Shown here: in pieces, positions 51,173-63,420 of the stretch
Layout: each line of letters starts with the position of its first letter
Position numbering within the stretch: position 1 is the stretch's first letter
From: Diphasiastrum complanatum
Lineage: Eukaryota; Streptophyta; Lycopodiopsida; Lycopodiales; Lycopodiaceae
NCBI GenBank assembly: GCA_029204225.1
Contig: CM055095.1
Location: 26,643,312-26,707,311, forward strand
Direction: 5' to 3'
Length of the DNA stretch: 64,000 nucleotides
Made by a program: the position numbers and the translations under genes
Notes under the pieces: model-generated
Told to the model about the DNA's origin: nothing
What the model saw: only the letters and a program-made list of their open reading frames with translations
The model's database searches: none

Positions 51173-52262
51173 CTATGGGAGATCGTGACAGGTGAAGAGA
51201 CAAAGCCATTGATTGAAGAAGATCAACGTGCATTTGACCGGAGAAAATGAAAAGCACAAAATGTCATCAACTTATCAGTTAGAGATGCAATTATTCCCTA
51301 CATTTCGGATTCAGAAGGACCAAAAGAAGCATGGGATACGTTGAAGGCATTGTTTGAGACCATGAACACATCTCGAGTGCTATTCCTTAAGACGAAGCTG
51401 CACACATTGCGGATGGATGATGGTGCAACTATTGCTGATCACCTACTGAAAAATCAAAGAGATTCATGACCAATTAGCAGCAGTTGGAGAGTGAGTACAT
51501 GATTGTGAGATTGGGGAGATCATGATAGGTGAAGAGACAAGGCCATTGATTGAAGAAGATCAACATGCATTTGACAGGAGAAAACAGAAAGCACAGAATG
51601 TCACCGACTTATCAGTTAGAGATGCAATTATTCCCTACATTTTGGATTCAGAAGGACCAAAAGAAGCATGGGATACGTTGAAGGCATTGTTTGAGACCAC
51701 AAACACATCTCGAGTGCTATTCCTGAAGATGAAGCTGCACACATTGCGGATGGATGATGGTGCAACTATTGCTGATCACCTACTGAAGATCAAAGAGATT
51801 CGTGACCAATTAGCAGCAGTTGGAGAGCAAGTACAGGATCATGAAATTGTGCAGTTGACATTGAATAGTTTGAGTGACTCACATTAGATGTTTGTGACAA
51901 GTATAGCCACATGGGAAAATCTTCCAACCTATGAAGAGTTAGGTGGATTGCTTTTGCAGGAAGAACAACGTCAAGATAACTTGAGTCATCGCAACAGGAG
52001 ATTTGATCAAGCTCTTGCAGTCATGGGACATGGTGGTAGATTTGATCGTGGAAGACACCAATCAAGAGGTGGAAACTCAAATCATGGATCATTCCAACAA
52101 TTTCAAGAACAATCCAATGATGGCCCAAATTGAGGCAATTGGAATCAAGGCCTAGGTCAAGGACGCGGCTATTCCAGGCAAAATAAACCTGGAAATTGTA
52201 GGTATTGCAACAAACCTGGCCATTGGGAGCGTGAATGCTTCAAGAAACAGAAGGAGATGGAA
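51173..52262 (+). pseudogene. E5 gag, main part, with tandem duplication and zinc knuckle
   Basis: A 337-bp tandem duplication (51177-51513 and 51514-51850) repeats the central gag block. The first copy has a stop (RRK*KA) and a 1-bp insertion. The second is clean: DLSVRDAIIPYILDSEGPKE, AWDTLKALFETTNTSRVL, HTLRMDDGATIADHLLKIKE. The frame continues with TAG at 51885 and TGA at 52131 (the latter probably from Trp), then an Arg/Gly/Gln-rich tail and the zinc knuckle CRYCNKPGHWEREC (CX2CX4HX4C, intact). Confidence 0.9.
51177..51850 (+). repeat. 337-bp tandem duplication in E5 gag
   Basis: gggagatc at 51177 and 51514 start copies that are almost identical for about 330 bp. The offset of 337 is not a multiple of three. 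Confidence 0.93.
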
Positions 52263-53030
52263 CAAAGAAAAGACAAAGAGCAAGTGGGAAATTATGTTGA
52301 TCAACATCAATTTGATGATTATTATTATGAAAACAATTATACTGATCAACATCAATATGATGATGATCAATATGAAGATGATACAGGTGAGAGCTCAAAA
52401 TTGTTCATTACAGCATTAATGACAAGTGATGAAATCAAGGATACTTGGTACATTGATAGTGGTGCATCCAAGCACATGACTTCAAGGAAAGAGTGGTTTT
52501 CAGAACTCATGGAAACTCACAATGGTGATGAAGTTGGACAAGCCGATGATAGTGAAGTTGGAGTGGTACCAGTGAAGTTAGCCAGCAGGAAGACAAAGCG
52601 AATAAGCAACGTGCAATATGTACCTGGCTTAGCTAACAATCTACTATCTGTTGGGATGATGGCTGATCAACAACTCAAGGTTGAGTTTGACAGTGACAAA
52701 TGTCTTGTCAAAGACATCAAGAATCACTACAAAGTGATTGCTACAGGAGCTAGAGTCAAGAGGAATTGACTCTACAAATTGAATGCGAGATCTTTTGCTC
52801 AAGCTATGGTAAGCACGGTTGATAGTCAAAGTGATCTTTGGCATCAACTATGAGGTCATATTAGTGCTCAAAGTTTACAGATTCTCAAAAGAGATAATCT
52901 AGTTATAGGATTGCCTGATATTTCTTTTGAAGGAAAAATTTGTGAAGGTTGCATTTTGGGAAAACAACATAGAGAGAGGTTTCCCAGTTTGGATTTATTT
53001 CATAAGCAAGAAATAAGATGCTTTTGCTAA
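52263..53030 (+). pseudogene. E5 protease and pre-integrase domain
   Basis: After an Asp/Tyr-rich spacer comes the active site WYIDSGASKHMTSRKEWF. Next are VQYVPGLANNLLSVGMMADQ and a stop at 52767, then the pre-integrase zinc domain with LWHQL*GHIS (TGA) and CEGCILGKQHR in the same frame. Confidence 0.88.
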
Positions 53031-54080
53031 ATTCAAGGAATTCAAGGCATTACTTGAAAAGCAAACAGGATGTTGCATCAAGACCTGAGATTTGATGGAG
53101 GTGACGAGTATTTTTTGACAGAATTTATTGATTTTTGCAAAGATCAAGGGATCAAGAGGCAGACTATAACACCTTACTCACCACAACAAAATGGAGTTGC
53201 AGAATGAAAGAACAGATCTATTGTTGAGATGGCCAGGGCGATGCTCAAAGGCAAGGGTCTGCCAAATACCTTTTGGGCAGAAGCTTGTAGCACAGCTGCG
53301 CACATCTTGAATCGGTGTCCTACAAAATCCGTGGAAGGTAAGACACCTCATGAAGCTGTTATTGGAAAGAAACCTAATATTTCTCATTTGAGAGTATTTG
53401 GTTGTGATACTTATGCTCATATTCCTGATGAGAAACAAAGGAAATTGGATGCAAAAGCTATCAAGTGTATTTTCCTTGGATATGATGAGAAGGCCAAGGC
53501 ATACAGGATGTATGACATGAATGCACAAAATCTTGCAATTTTTAGGGATGCTACGTTTGACGAGATGGGCCAAGGCAAACAATATGAAGTAATCACTGAA
53601 CCTTTTGATGAGGGAGCGAAAGTACAGGTCATGAAGGAAGTGGATTTTGATATAGAAGATCCATTGGACAAAGGCAAGCCTGATGCTGAAATTCCCAAGA
53701 GAGTACCTAAATGGTACTTATTAGTCATAGATAGTGTACAAAAGGGAGATACTCCCGAATCTAGTGAGCAGGGAGAGCTTAGAAGATCAAGTAGAAATCG
53801 AAAACCTCCTGCAAGATTACAAATGAATCTAGCCCTAATGGGGTCCATCTTAACGGCTCAAGAACCTAAAACTTTCAACGAAGCAAAGGAACACAAGGAG
53901 TGGCGTGCAACTATGGAAACAGAAATGGAGGCTATATCAAAGAACAAAACGTGGGACTTGGTTGAGCTACCTGATGGTAAGATGCCTATCACATGTAAGT
54001 CGATCTACAAGATGAAGTATGGAGCGGATGGGCAAATCAACAAGTACAAGGCACAGTTAGTTACAAGAGGTTTTGAGTAG
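53031..54080 (+). pseudogene. E5 integrase (core deleted), linker and reverse transcriptase start
   Basis: The integrase core is missing between the pre-integrase domain and KFKEFKALLEKQTG. The segment holding the first catalytic Asp is gone. The rest reads TPYSPQQNGVAE, a TGA, KNRSIVEMARAMLKGKG and HEAVIGKKPNISHLRVFGCD. An open frame of 283 codons (53229-54080) then runs through the linker (GELRRSSRNRKPPARL) into reverse transcriptase (EWRATMETEMEAISKNKTWDL, YKAQLVTRGFE) and stops at a TAG, likely from CAG. Confidence 0.9.
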
Positions 54081-55411
54081 CAGGAAGGTATAGACTTTGA
54101 GGAGACCTTCGCACCTGTAGCCAAAATGGTAACTATTCGTTCTATCATTGCAATTTCTGCTTTCTATGGTTGGAAAATCCAGCAAATGGACGTCAAATCT
54201 ACTTTTCTTAATGGAGTATTGGATGAAGAGGTATATTTAGAGCAACCTCAAGGGTTTGTTGAGCCAAGAAGAGATCATTTGGTTTGTAAACTCAACAAAG
54301 CCATATATGGATTGAAGCAAGAACCACGAGCATGGTACTCTTGCATTGAACTTCAAGCAAAGGGGAATGGTAAAGAGTGATGCTGATCCTAATCTTTACA
54401 TTCTAAGGCAAGATTCAGATATAGTGTTCATTGTGTTGTACGTAGATGATTTGATTATTACAGGAAGTAATGAGATGTTAATTAATGAAATCAAATCAAA
54501 TCTTTCCAATGCTTTTGACATGAGTGATCTAGGATTGATGCACCACTGTCTTGGCATTGAAGTATGGCAAAACGAAGACATGGTCTTTCTTACACAAAGC
54601 AAATATGCACAAGATTTGCTTTATAAGTTCAATATGCAGAATTGTAAGCCCTTGAGTACACCTATGGATGTCAACATGAAGCTTACTGCATATGATGAAT
54701 CTGAGAAAGTGGATGCTTATTTGTATAGACAGCTGGTGGGTAGTTTGATTTATTTGACACACACACGACCTAATATTTCTTATGTTGTTGATGTTGTTAG
54801 TCAATTTATGCAAGATCCTAGTCAAACACATTGGAAGTCTGCTAAACGTATTCTTATATACATTCGAGGGACATTGAATTTTGGTTTGAAGTATGATCAG
54901 CTTGAAGCACCAATGTTGGTAGGTTATACAGATGCCGATTGGGCAGGTAATATTGACGACAGAAGATCTACCAGTGGTCATACATACATTCACTTATGGT
55001 ACAACTGCAATTTCATGGAGCAGCAAAAAGCAACCTACAGTAGTTTTATCATCAACGAAAGCTGAATATCGAGCACTCAGCAATGCTACACAAGAAGCGG
55101 TATGGTTACAAAGATTGCTTGTGGATTTAGGTCAACCACAAGTGGATGCGACGACTATATCTTGCGACAATCAAAGCTGCATTCACCTTGCCAAAAATCC
55201 AGTTTTACATGCTCGAACTAAGCACATCAAAATACACTATCATTTTATTCGAGAGAAAATTCTTGATGGAGCCATTGATCTTGTTTTTTGTAAATCTGAA
55301 GATCAAATGGCAGATGTTTTTACTAAGTCATTAGGTAGATGTAAATATGAGAGGTTTCGTACTCTACTAGGAATAGAAGAATGTAATTTTATCATTGAGG
55401 GAGAGTGTTAG
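54081..55411 (+). pseudogene. E5 reverse transcriptase palm and RNase H
   Basis: EGIDFEETFAPVAKM, QQMDVKSTFLNG and YGLKQEPRAWY lead to a frameshift near 54350. The catalytic YVDD is intact at 54439-54450, followed by FDMSDLGLMHHCLGIEV and LVGSLIYLTHTRP. RNase H has YTDADWAGNIDDRRSTSG, a second frameshift near 55000, STKAEY, CDNQSCIHLAKNP and HYHFIREKIL, ending at 55411 just at the purine tract and LTR. All RNase H catalytic residues seem present. It is the best preserved pol region here but needs at least two frame corrections. Confidence 0.92.
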
Positions 55412-55672
55412 AAATCAATGAGAAACTTCATTGTTACGGTTTACGATGTACATTAATGTTGACAGCTGTTACCAACTGTAATTAGCCATAGGCTAGTCTA
55501 TTAGTCTATTCGTAGGTTTTCTCTCTCTATCAGGGTTTAGGGTTTATATGTACAGTTTATATTCAATATGAGGTTAGTGAGATAGAGTGATATTGCATGT
55601 TCTTCTTCCGTCTCCCTACCTGGTGATTGTCTTTATGGTGAATGCCTGATGTTGCAATTCTGATTGTTGACA
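55406..55672 (+). repeat. E5 3' LTR
   Basis: tgttagaaatc to gttgaca, preceded by the purine tract ttgagggagag. Confidence 0.95.
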
Positions 55673-56325
55673 CTCCAAGATCTTGACCAAATTGGGATGC
55701 ACATCTAGTTTTGTCTACAAGATAGAAATCATCAATTTCAGCATACTAGAATTGCATAAATCACTAAGATCTTATCATAAGCATACAAAAATAGTAAGTT
55801 ATTGTCCCTATCCATACAACAATAGTACAATACTTTCCTTCACACATGTAGAAGCAAGATCAATCATAAAATCAACATTCTACACATAGAAAACCAAGAT
55901 ATCAAGAGAAATACACATGAGATGGACATAGAACCAAAAGAGATGAATTCTTTACATGAAAAGAGAATACAATGATATGTTCTCCATGCTGCTACTGCTA
56001 TTTATAGCTTCTCAAATTTCATTTGACCACTTGTCCTAAATGGTAATTTCTTGGTACCTCACCAAATGACCTAGAAATTCTAGTCTAGATGCAATGTATG
56101 GAAATTAGCCAATTAGAATGGGTCCAAAATCAACCTCATCCATTTATCTCTTGCCAAAAATAGTAAAAACACTATTTAGGCCTTTATTGACAAATATGAA
56201 CCTATCTCTAAGTTGAGATTTCATGTTGTACAAAGTTTTGAATGTACTAGATGACAATGAGATTGTAGCTTGTTTTTTCGACATCCAAGAGATAGCTCCA
56301 TCACCTATGAAAATGGCATGTGCAC
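55673..56325. other. Non-coding flank of E5
   Basis: No gene. 56094-56229 is the dispersed repeat shared with 14139-14254. The left part may be the continuation of the host element E10, but I found no motif. Confidence 0.5.
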
Positions 56326-57451
56326 TTATGAATTTTTATCCATTTGGTCTCCAGCAAATTCCGAATCTAAAAATCCATACAAGTTAGGTGATGATCCTCC
56401 ATAAACAATGCCAAAATCTCTAGTTCCCAAGATGTATCTCAATACCCTCTTGCCTAGTTTCCAATACTCCACACTAGGATCATGCATGAATTGGCTTAAT
56501 ATACCAACACAATAACTAAGATCCGGTCTTGTGATGGTTAGATATGAGAGTGAACCAACTAGCTTCCTATAGAGAATAATGTCCTTGAAGGATCTTTCAT
56601 TACCTCCTATAGTGACCTTTACATTAGACTCCATTGGTATATCACAAGACTTTGCATCTACCATATGAAACCTTTTTAGAATAGAATTATCATACTTCTC
56701 TTGACAAATGAAAGTCAATTGAGAATTTCTAAATACTTCTATTCCTATTCCCAAGATACAATGCAAAAAACCAAGATCAAGCACATCAAACTATTTTTTT
56801 AATGCCATCTTGATATCATCAATACCTTGTTTGTTGTCTCCACTCAAAATGATATCATAAACATAGATTAGAAGAATGGTTACATCATTTCAGACAAATC
56901 TATAGTAAAATGAAGGATCATAACTCACTCATCTTGAAATTTTGAGAAAGTAGACAAGTGTCAAGCTTAGCTTACCAACTCCTTGGTGCTTGCTTAAGAC
57001 CATACAAACTCTTTTGTAGAAAACACACATGATTAGGCTTGCCCTCGGGTTGCTCCATAAACACCTCCTCCTCAAGATCACCATTCAATAATGAATTTGT
57101 AATATCCAATTGCCGTAGATCCCATCCAAAAAGTGTAGCAAGTGAAATAATGACTTGAATGCTTACCATTTTTGCCGCGGGTGCAAAGGTCTCATCATAG
57201 TCAATTCCATACTCTTGTGCGTATCCTTTTGCCACCAACCTTGCTTTGTACTTGTTGATTGATCCATCTTGGTTTGTCTTAACTTTGAGGATCCACTTGC
57301 ATCCAATAGCCTTCTTGTCCTTTGGAAGTTCCACCAATCTCCATGTGTAATTCTTCATAAGAGATTGATACTCAAGATCCATTGCTTGGATCCACTCCTT
57401 TTGTCTTGCTTCATCTACACATGTAGGTCCATCAAAAGAGGTTAGGAAAGC
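56326..57451 (-). pseudogene. E8 reverse transcriptase with mutated YVDD
   Basis: KDKKAIGCKWILKVKTNQDG, YKARLVAKGYAQEYGIDY, RQLDITNSLLNGDLEEEV and YGLKQAPRSW are clear. A frameshift and short gap follow. The catalytic box is YVYD (56854-56865), so one metal-binding Asp is lost. Then DVLDLGFLHCILGIGIEV, YRKLVGSLSYLTITRPDL and the RNase H start DSEFAGD. The element breaks off there. Confidence 0.9.
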
Positions 57452-58297
57452 TTAATTTGTACCACCAACAACTTGCTTAGCTTTATCATCATAAGTGAGT
57501 CTCAAAGGTTGTTGCCTTTGCCTTGATGTCCTCCTTGGCTTTTGAATTGAAGTAGAATCTTCAACATCAACATCGCAAGTATCATAAAAAATGTCATAAT
57601 CAAGAATGTTAGATCCAACATCCACACCACCACTTGAAGACACCTTTGAAAAGTTTCCCTCATTAAAAATGACATGTTTTTCAATGAGCACATTCTTAGT
57701 TGAAGGAATATAAACTTTGTAAGCCTTGCTACCTTTTCTTGAAGATGGATACTCCTTTGTCCTATCATCAAGAGTGATGCTGATATAACAAATACATTCA
57801 AAAGTTTTGAAAAACTTGACACTCAGCTTTCTATCAAACAACATCTCAAAGGGGTTTTTCCATCCAATACCACACTCGGCCATCTATTGCATAGAAACTT
57901 AGCACACAACAAAGCTTGATACCAAAAGGATTTAGGAAGATTTGCACCTAACCTCATGGATTTGGCACCTTCACATAAGATTCTATTCTTCCTCTCGTCC
58001 ACTCTATTATTTTGTGGTGTCCTTGGGCTTGTGTATTCCCTCTTGATCCCATTTCCATCACAAACTGCCTTGAACTTAGTAGAAATGTACCCACCACCAT
58101 TGTCACTCCTCAAGCACTTGATCTTGGTAGAAAACTAAACCTCCCTTGAAATCTTGAACTTGACAAAGACATCAAACACCTCATCTTTGCTTTTTAGTAG
58201 ACCAACAAAATCTACTAAAATCGTCAATAAAAGTCACATACATTTTAGCACCTCCATTGCTAATTGTAGTGACACCATAAATATCCAAATGCACAAG
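57452..58297 (-). pseudogene. E8 integrase and linker
   Basis: The core has VHLDIYG (first catalytic Asp kept), a frameshift near 58190, RSDNGGGY (second Asp kept, following Glu changed to Gly) and NNRVDERKNR (catalytic Glu kept). The C-terminal domain (WKNPFEMLFDRKLSVKFFKT, FSKVSSSGG) follows in a second frame, with the linker PRRTSRQRQQPLRL. Confidence 0.85.
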
Positions 58298-58879
58298 TTA
58301 AAAAGGCTTACTTGGCCTTGATGTAGATCTCTTGTAAGGTAACCTATGTGACTTTGATAAAGCACATTGCTGACAAATATAATTCAAACTTGTTAAAGAA
58401 ATTGGAAGACCAAACACAATTTGCCTCTTTGCCATCACCTCCATTGACTTGTACTTGAGATGCCCCAATCTCTTGTGCCATACCTCTTGCATTGACAATT
58501 GCTCCTTTTCCATATATCCAACTTAGTTAGAAACAACACAATCATCAAGTTTGAACAACTGACATTGCCTCTTCTCTTTTGGAATCAATTCATCATCCTC
58601 CTTGATCAAACAAGCATCACCATCAAACTCCACGTTGAATCCCTTATCAAGCATTTGACTCACACTAAGAAGATTCTTAGTGATAGATGGAATGAACAAA
58701 ACATCCTTCAAATTCATATTCCTATTAGTAGAGAAGGAAATAGGAATTGTGCCAATCCCTTTGATTGCACACTCACCATCATTGGCCGTGTAGATCACCT
58801 TCTTGTCACCTTCAAATGCCATCAATGATGAATAAAACTCCTCATGATATGTCATATGTGATGTAGCTCCACTATGAAT
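58298..58879 (-). pseudogene. E8 protease and pre-integrase
   Basis: The active site reads W*IHSGATSHM: a stop precedes it and the catalytic Asp of DSGA is His. Then follow DVLFIPSITKNLLSVSQMLD and the HHCC domain VWHKRLGHLKYKS with ICQQCALSK, complete. Confidence 0.9.
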
Positions 58880-59779
58880 TCACCAAGGATCAATATCTCC
58901 AAGATTAGCCAACAAGCAATATGACATAACAAAAGCATGATTTGAATTTTGCTCATCAACACCATCTTCATCAAGAGTTAGATTGGTTTGCTTCTCACCT
59001 TGATCTCTCTTTTTCTTGAAGCAATCACTTGAAAAATGCCCTTTGACTCCACAATAAAAGCATTTTAACTTGGATCTATCTTTCTTCTTGCCAACAAAAG
59101 TAGAAGGCTCACCTTGATCTTGACCCTTTGACCACTTGCTTTTGCCTTTTCCCTTGAACTTGCCATTGATGAATATTGCTTCCTCCTCTCCAATTTGAGA
59201 TGAAGAATTAGATCCACCTCTTGATAGAAGCCTAAGTTCCTCATTCACCAAGATCTCTCGCAAATCCTCCATACTTGGCAATGTCTTTTGAATAGCAAAA
59301 CTTTGCACCAAATTAGCATGATCATCCAACAAGCCATTAAGAACAACTTAAACAAGCTCCACATCCTTAATGCTTTCACTATTGCATGCTAGTTCATCAC
59401 TCAAAGGTTTAATTCTCAAAACAAAAGCATGAGCACCTTCATCCTTCTTTTGAAGACTTTGAAAATTTTGCCTCCTTAGGATTAGGACCCTAGATGTAGA
59501 CTTGGACTCATAAATCTTCTTCAAAGGTTCCCCAGCCTCATGTGATGTTGTGCACTTACCAACTTTCTTGAGAAGTTCAATACTCACATTTATCTTGATC
59601 ACATGTAGAGCTTTCTTTGCCCTCTTGCCATACCTCAATTGTTCTTGAGGTGCCAAAGGTCTCTCCTCCGCACTTAAAACGATATCCATCAAATCATTCA
59701 TCTCAAGCAAAGATTCCGTCCTCACCTTCCAAGTAGATATTCCAATGCACTTAGCACACCCTTGAAAATCAACAAATGA
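58880..59779 (-). pseudogene. E8 gag and zinc knuckle
   Basis: The frame includes WKVRTESLLEMNDLMDIVL, KRAKKALHVIKINVSIELL, LKKIYESKSTSRVLIL, a TAA near 59349, LDDHANLVQSFAIQKTLPSM, then a Lys-rich stretch and the knuckle CFYCGVKGHFSSDC (CX2CX4HX4C). Gag, protease and the pre-integrase region share one frame and are broken only by stops, so no indel has hit the first 1.4 kb. Confidence 0.9.
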
Positions 59780-59929
59780 AACTCAAGAAGAAATCACAAA
59801 GATATGAAAACAATCTAGCCTCTCCTTTTTCTCTTTCTAGCAAATCCTAGCACATAGAATGTTGATTTCTTGATCACAATAGTTCTAAACACAATATGAT
59901 GAACTTTACTTAAGATTAAAAATCCAACA

Positions 59930-60324
59930 AGAAGTGCTTATTTTGTGGTAAGAAGGGGCATTTTGCTTCTAATTGTTTCAAGAAGAAAGAATTCCTCAAG
60001 CAAACCAATCTAGCTAAAGAGAGTGAAGGGTAGAAGGATCTCTCATTATGTCTATGTGCTCCTCTTCTAGTTTTGAAGTTGAAAATCCATGGTGGATAGA
60101 TACTGGATCTAGTTCTCACATGACTAGTTCAAGAATATCTTTTACTTCTAATGGTTCTAAAAAGCTCATCTTCTTGCCTACTGATGGTGAATGCAAGATA
60201 TAAGAAATTGGTACTGTACCAATTTGTGTTGAATACACTATGATTCTCAAAGATGTACTCTTTGTGCCTAATCTCATTATGAATCTCATTAGTGTTGGCA
60301 AGATGCTAGACTTAGAGTTTGCTT
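59930..60324 (+). pseudogene. Plus-strand copia zinc knuckle and protease scrap
   Basis: A knuckle CLFCGKKGHFASNC is followed by a stop, then WWIDTGSSSHMTSS (protease active site as DTG), a stop, and VLFVPNLIMNLISVGKMLDL. It is truncated on the left by E8 and on the right by the E9 LTR, which inserted in it. Confidence 0.85.
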
Positions 60325-60583
60325 TGCACAGGAACACAGATCATACTACACAGTAACACAAACAGAAAACACTCTCCACAGCAAGCTCACATAGCAACTG
60401 TATTTCTCAAAATGAAATTACACTGTACATATAGTTGTTCACTCAGGCAACCCATTCATGACCCAGGTTGTTGTTGGCGGGACGCGTGTCCCGTCGACTT
60501 GCCTCGTGGCGAGGCCAACTGATCCTTATCAACTGATAGGACCCACAGTACAGTAGCACAGTGATTCTACTTTAATTCTAACT
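60325..60583 (-). repeat. E9 3' LTR
   Basis: The left end is tgcacagg. The right end reads taact instead of the expected taaca, so the minus-strand LTR start is AGTTAG for TGTTAG. The purine tract ttaagggagag adjoins it on the minus strand at 60584-60594. Confidence 0.65.
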
Positions 60584-60629
60584 CTCTCCCTTAAAGTAGA
60601 GTCTACTTTTTATATAGATATACATAGCT

Positions 60630-61121
60630 TTAAAGCCAACAAACTTTAAGTACAGAAAGCTTTGATCTAGACTTATCAAACTTTTCTCCAACAAGTGGCT
60701 TAGTGAAAATATCAGCTAGTTGTTCTTCCATACTATAATGAACAACATGAATTTCACGACTTAGCAGCCTCTCACGTATAAAGTGATAATGAATCTCAAT
60801 GTGTTTGGTTCTTGCATGGAACACTGGATTCTTTGCTAGCTGAATGCCACTCTGACTGTCGCTATGTAATGTCGTGGGATTTTTCTGCTTCATGCCAATT
60901 TCTTCCAAGATTTGTCTCAACCATATAGCTTCTTGTGCTGCACTACACATTGCCTTATACTCTGCTTCTGTGGTGGAAAGAGCAATTGTACTTTGCTTCT
61001 TACTAGACCAAGAAAAGCAACTACCACAAAACTGGAATACATACCCGGTGGTGGATCTACGATCATCATAGTCACCTCCCCAATCCACATCCACAACCAC
61101 ACAACTCAGGTAACCCATCAT
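60630..61121 (-). pseudogene. E9 RNase H
   Basis: An open frame of 163 codons with [62 protein letters not shown] and ADIFTKPL. All catalytic acidic residues are in place. It ends shortly before the purine tract. Confidence 0.92.
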
Positions 61122-62240
61122 GCTTCCCGTAAATCAAGCCATAATCTGAAGTGCCTTCTACATAATGCAAAATGCGTTTAGCTGCCTTCCAATGCATTTC
61201 TATAGGTGCTGCCATAAACTGACTTACAATGCCAACAGCATAGCATACACCTCTTCTTCCAACTCACCATTTAGAAAAGCAGATTTCACATCCATCTGAT
61301 GCAAAGGCCAACCAAAATGTGAAGCTAAAGCAACAAGTAGACGTAGAGTATTCCACTTACATACCGGCGCAAAGGTCTCCTCATAGTCGATGCCTTTACT
61401 TTGTGCATACCCTTTGATCACCAATATTGCCTTGTGCTTTGCTATACTTCCATCTGCATGGTACTTAGTCCTGTATACCCATTTGCAACCAATGGGTTTC
61501 TTGCCAACTGGTGGTTCTACTAAGTCCCATGTGCTATGCTTAGTAATTGACTCCATCTCCTCTCCCATGGTCTTGACCCAAATGTCATCATCCTTCGCTT
61601 CATCATAAGTTGAAAGTTCTTTTCTTTGAATAATGCTAGATAAGAGAGCATAATTTGCTTCATACCTTTCAGGTTGTGTCTTCTCTCTTGTTGATCTTCG
61701 TAGCTCTCCCTGGCTAGATGATCCTAGAAAGTCATCCATGTCGCAGCTCTCCAACAATCTCTCAAACCATTTAGGGAGCTTCATGTCAGGTAAACGGCTT
61801 CCTAGTGAAAATGTATTCCACGGTACATCCTTCTCCTTGCGTTTGTCACCTGCAATTTCAATCCTTCTTGCACCAAAAGGTTTGTCCCTACCTCTCCAAC
61901 CTGTCTCTTGAGGTTGAGTAGTAGTATCTTGAGATGTATCCTCTTTTTCATCACTTGGAAAGTCAATGAATGGATCATCATTAGGTGGTATCCTCACTAT
62001 ACCATCTTTCCCACCTCTCAGCATCCTCGTCTTCATACATCTTGGATTCATCAAAGATAACATCACGACTTACATGGATTTTGTTTTCCACTAGATCAAA
62101 ACATCATAGCCCTTCACACGATCGTCATATCCTAGGAATATACACTTGATAGCTTTTACATCAAGTTTACATCTCTCTTCCTTAGGAACGTGTACAAAGG
62201 CCTTACATCCAAAGCTTTGCAAGTGGTTCACCTTTGGATT
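61122..62240 (-). pseudogene. E9 integrase end, linker and reverse transcriptase start
   Basis: From 62240 the strand encodes the integrase C-terminus (PKVNHLQSFGCKAFVHVPKE, CIFLGYDDRVKGY). Next is the linker, with GELRRSTREKTQPERY, and reverse transcriptase from DDIWVKTMGEEMESITKHST through CKWVYRTKYHADG and HQMDVKSAFLNGELEEEVY. At 61235 it jumps to VGIVSQFMAAPIEMHWKAAK, deleting the palm and YVDD. The 62066-61224 frame is open for 280 codons. Confidence 0.88.
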
Positions 62241-62655
62241 TGCTACATGTTCTTTCTGCTTCTATGCTCTGGGTAACCATCATCAAGGGTACACTTGGTT
62301 TATTCTGAGCTACTGGTCTTTGCTTGATTGTTATCAGATTTACAGGAGCTACAGCCAGTGGTGGCTTCGGTCTTGCTAGACATTCCTTATAGCAATGCCC
62401 ATAACCACAGTCACAACAGAATGGTACAAATTTGTCTTTATTTGAACATTATGCAACTCTATGATTTTCTCCACATGCAAATCATCCAAGTGGTGCTCTG
62501 GTCCAGTTTCTAGATGCTTGTTGTTGCGCGACAACATAAATAGCATACTATTCTGAAGATCCACCTTCATAATCATTGCAATAATTCCATTGCTCGGCAC
62601 TTCTGTAAGGTTCTGGTTCCATCAAATTGGCTGGAGGAGCGGGATGCTTTGGTGG
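62241..62655 (-). pseudogene. Zinc-knuckle-containing fragment upstream of E9
   Basis: A minus-strand reading contains CCDCGYGHCYKEC near 62380-62425, which fits CX2CX3HX4C, the same spacing as the N2 knuckles, followed by a Pro-rich stretch. It may be a piece of a gypsy-like gag. Frames are broken and the call is tentative. Confidence 0.35.
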
Positions 62656-63420
62656 GGTAGGTTAGAGTTATCACTATGTTGCTACAAGAAGATAATCGAA
62701 GAAGTCAAGAAACCTCTTCAACTTCATCATCTCACATTCTATATGTCAACAAAGGCTCAAAAGCAATGACAGAAGAAGAAAAGCTCTAAGTAGTCCGCAT
62801 CAAATCAAAAGTTGACACAAAGTCAAAAGCGATTATCAAATTTGCAAGCGAAGAAGAAGATGTTTTGTAAGTATTGAAAACTCACTAATCACGAGATCCA
62901 AGATTGCAAGGTGTTAAAAACAAATAATGCCAACAAACGACAGATAGAAAAATGAATGTTGTCACAGTATCATCTCCTAAACTCGACATGGACGAAGGAG
63001 CGTTTATGGTCAAAGACCAAAAGGCACGATTCAATATTTCTTGGTTTTTGGACTCTGGAGCATTGTGAGCATTTTCACTCCTATATGCGGTATAATATAA
63101 AGAAATTTGTTCATCTTGGCGAGGATAGTACACATACTATCAAAGGTGAAGGCACTAAAAGATTGATGTTCCAACATGATCAATTCAAACTACTATCAAA
63201 TGTTCTGTATGTACCTAAACTCTCTACAAATCTGTTATCAATAAGTAGAATTATTGATTTAGGTCATAGAATAGAGTTTGAGTCTGATCAATGTCGAATT
63301 ATCGATAGGACAAATCAGATCCTTGCACTCAACAAGAGCATGGATACTTATATAGGCTGGATCATTGTTATTCTGACACTAGTCAAGCCTTGAAAATCTC
63401 TGTTCTTGTCAATATAACAT
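62656..63420 (+). pseudogene. E7 gag tail, zinc knuckle and protease
   Basis: VITMLLQEDNRRSQ matches C2 gag. The knuckle reads FCKY*KLTNHEIQDC, with TGA replacing the second Cys. The protease has NISWFLDSGAL followed by a shift and loss of the THHM part. Then an open frame (FVHLGEDSTHTIKGEGTKRL, VPKLSTNLLSISRIIDLGHR) resumes, with several indels. Confidence 0.85.

Larger units (their letters stand above)
56326..59927 (-). mobile_element. E8: minus-strand copia element lacking its 3' end
   Basis: Gag, protease, integrase and reverse transcriptase follow in normal order on the minus strand. RNase H is cut after DSEFAGD at 56340. No LTR was identified at either end; 59728-59927 is probably 5' leader. 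Gag resembles E11. Confidence 0.88.
60325..62240 (-). mobile_element. E9: minus-strand copia element, internally deleted
   Basis: It has a 3' LTR (60325-60583), purine tract, RNase H, reverse transcriptase N-terminus and integrase C-terminus. Protease, the integrase core and the reverse transcriptase palm with YVDD are missing. No 5' LTR was found. It interrupts the plus-strand scrap at 59930-60324. Confidence 0.82.
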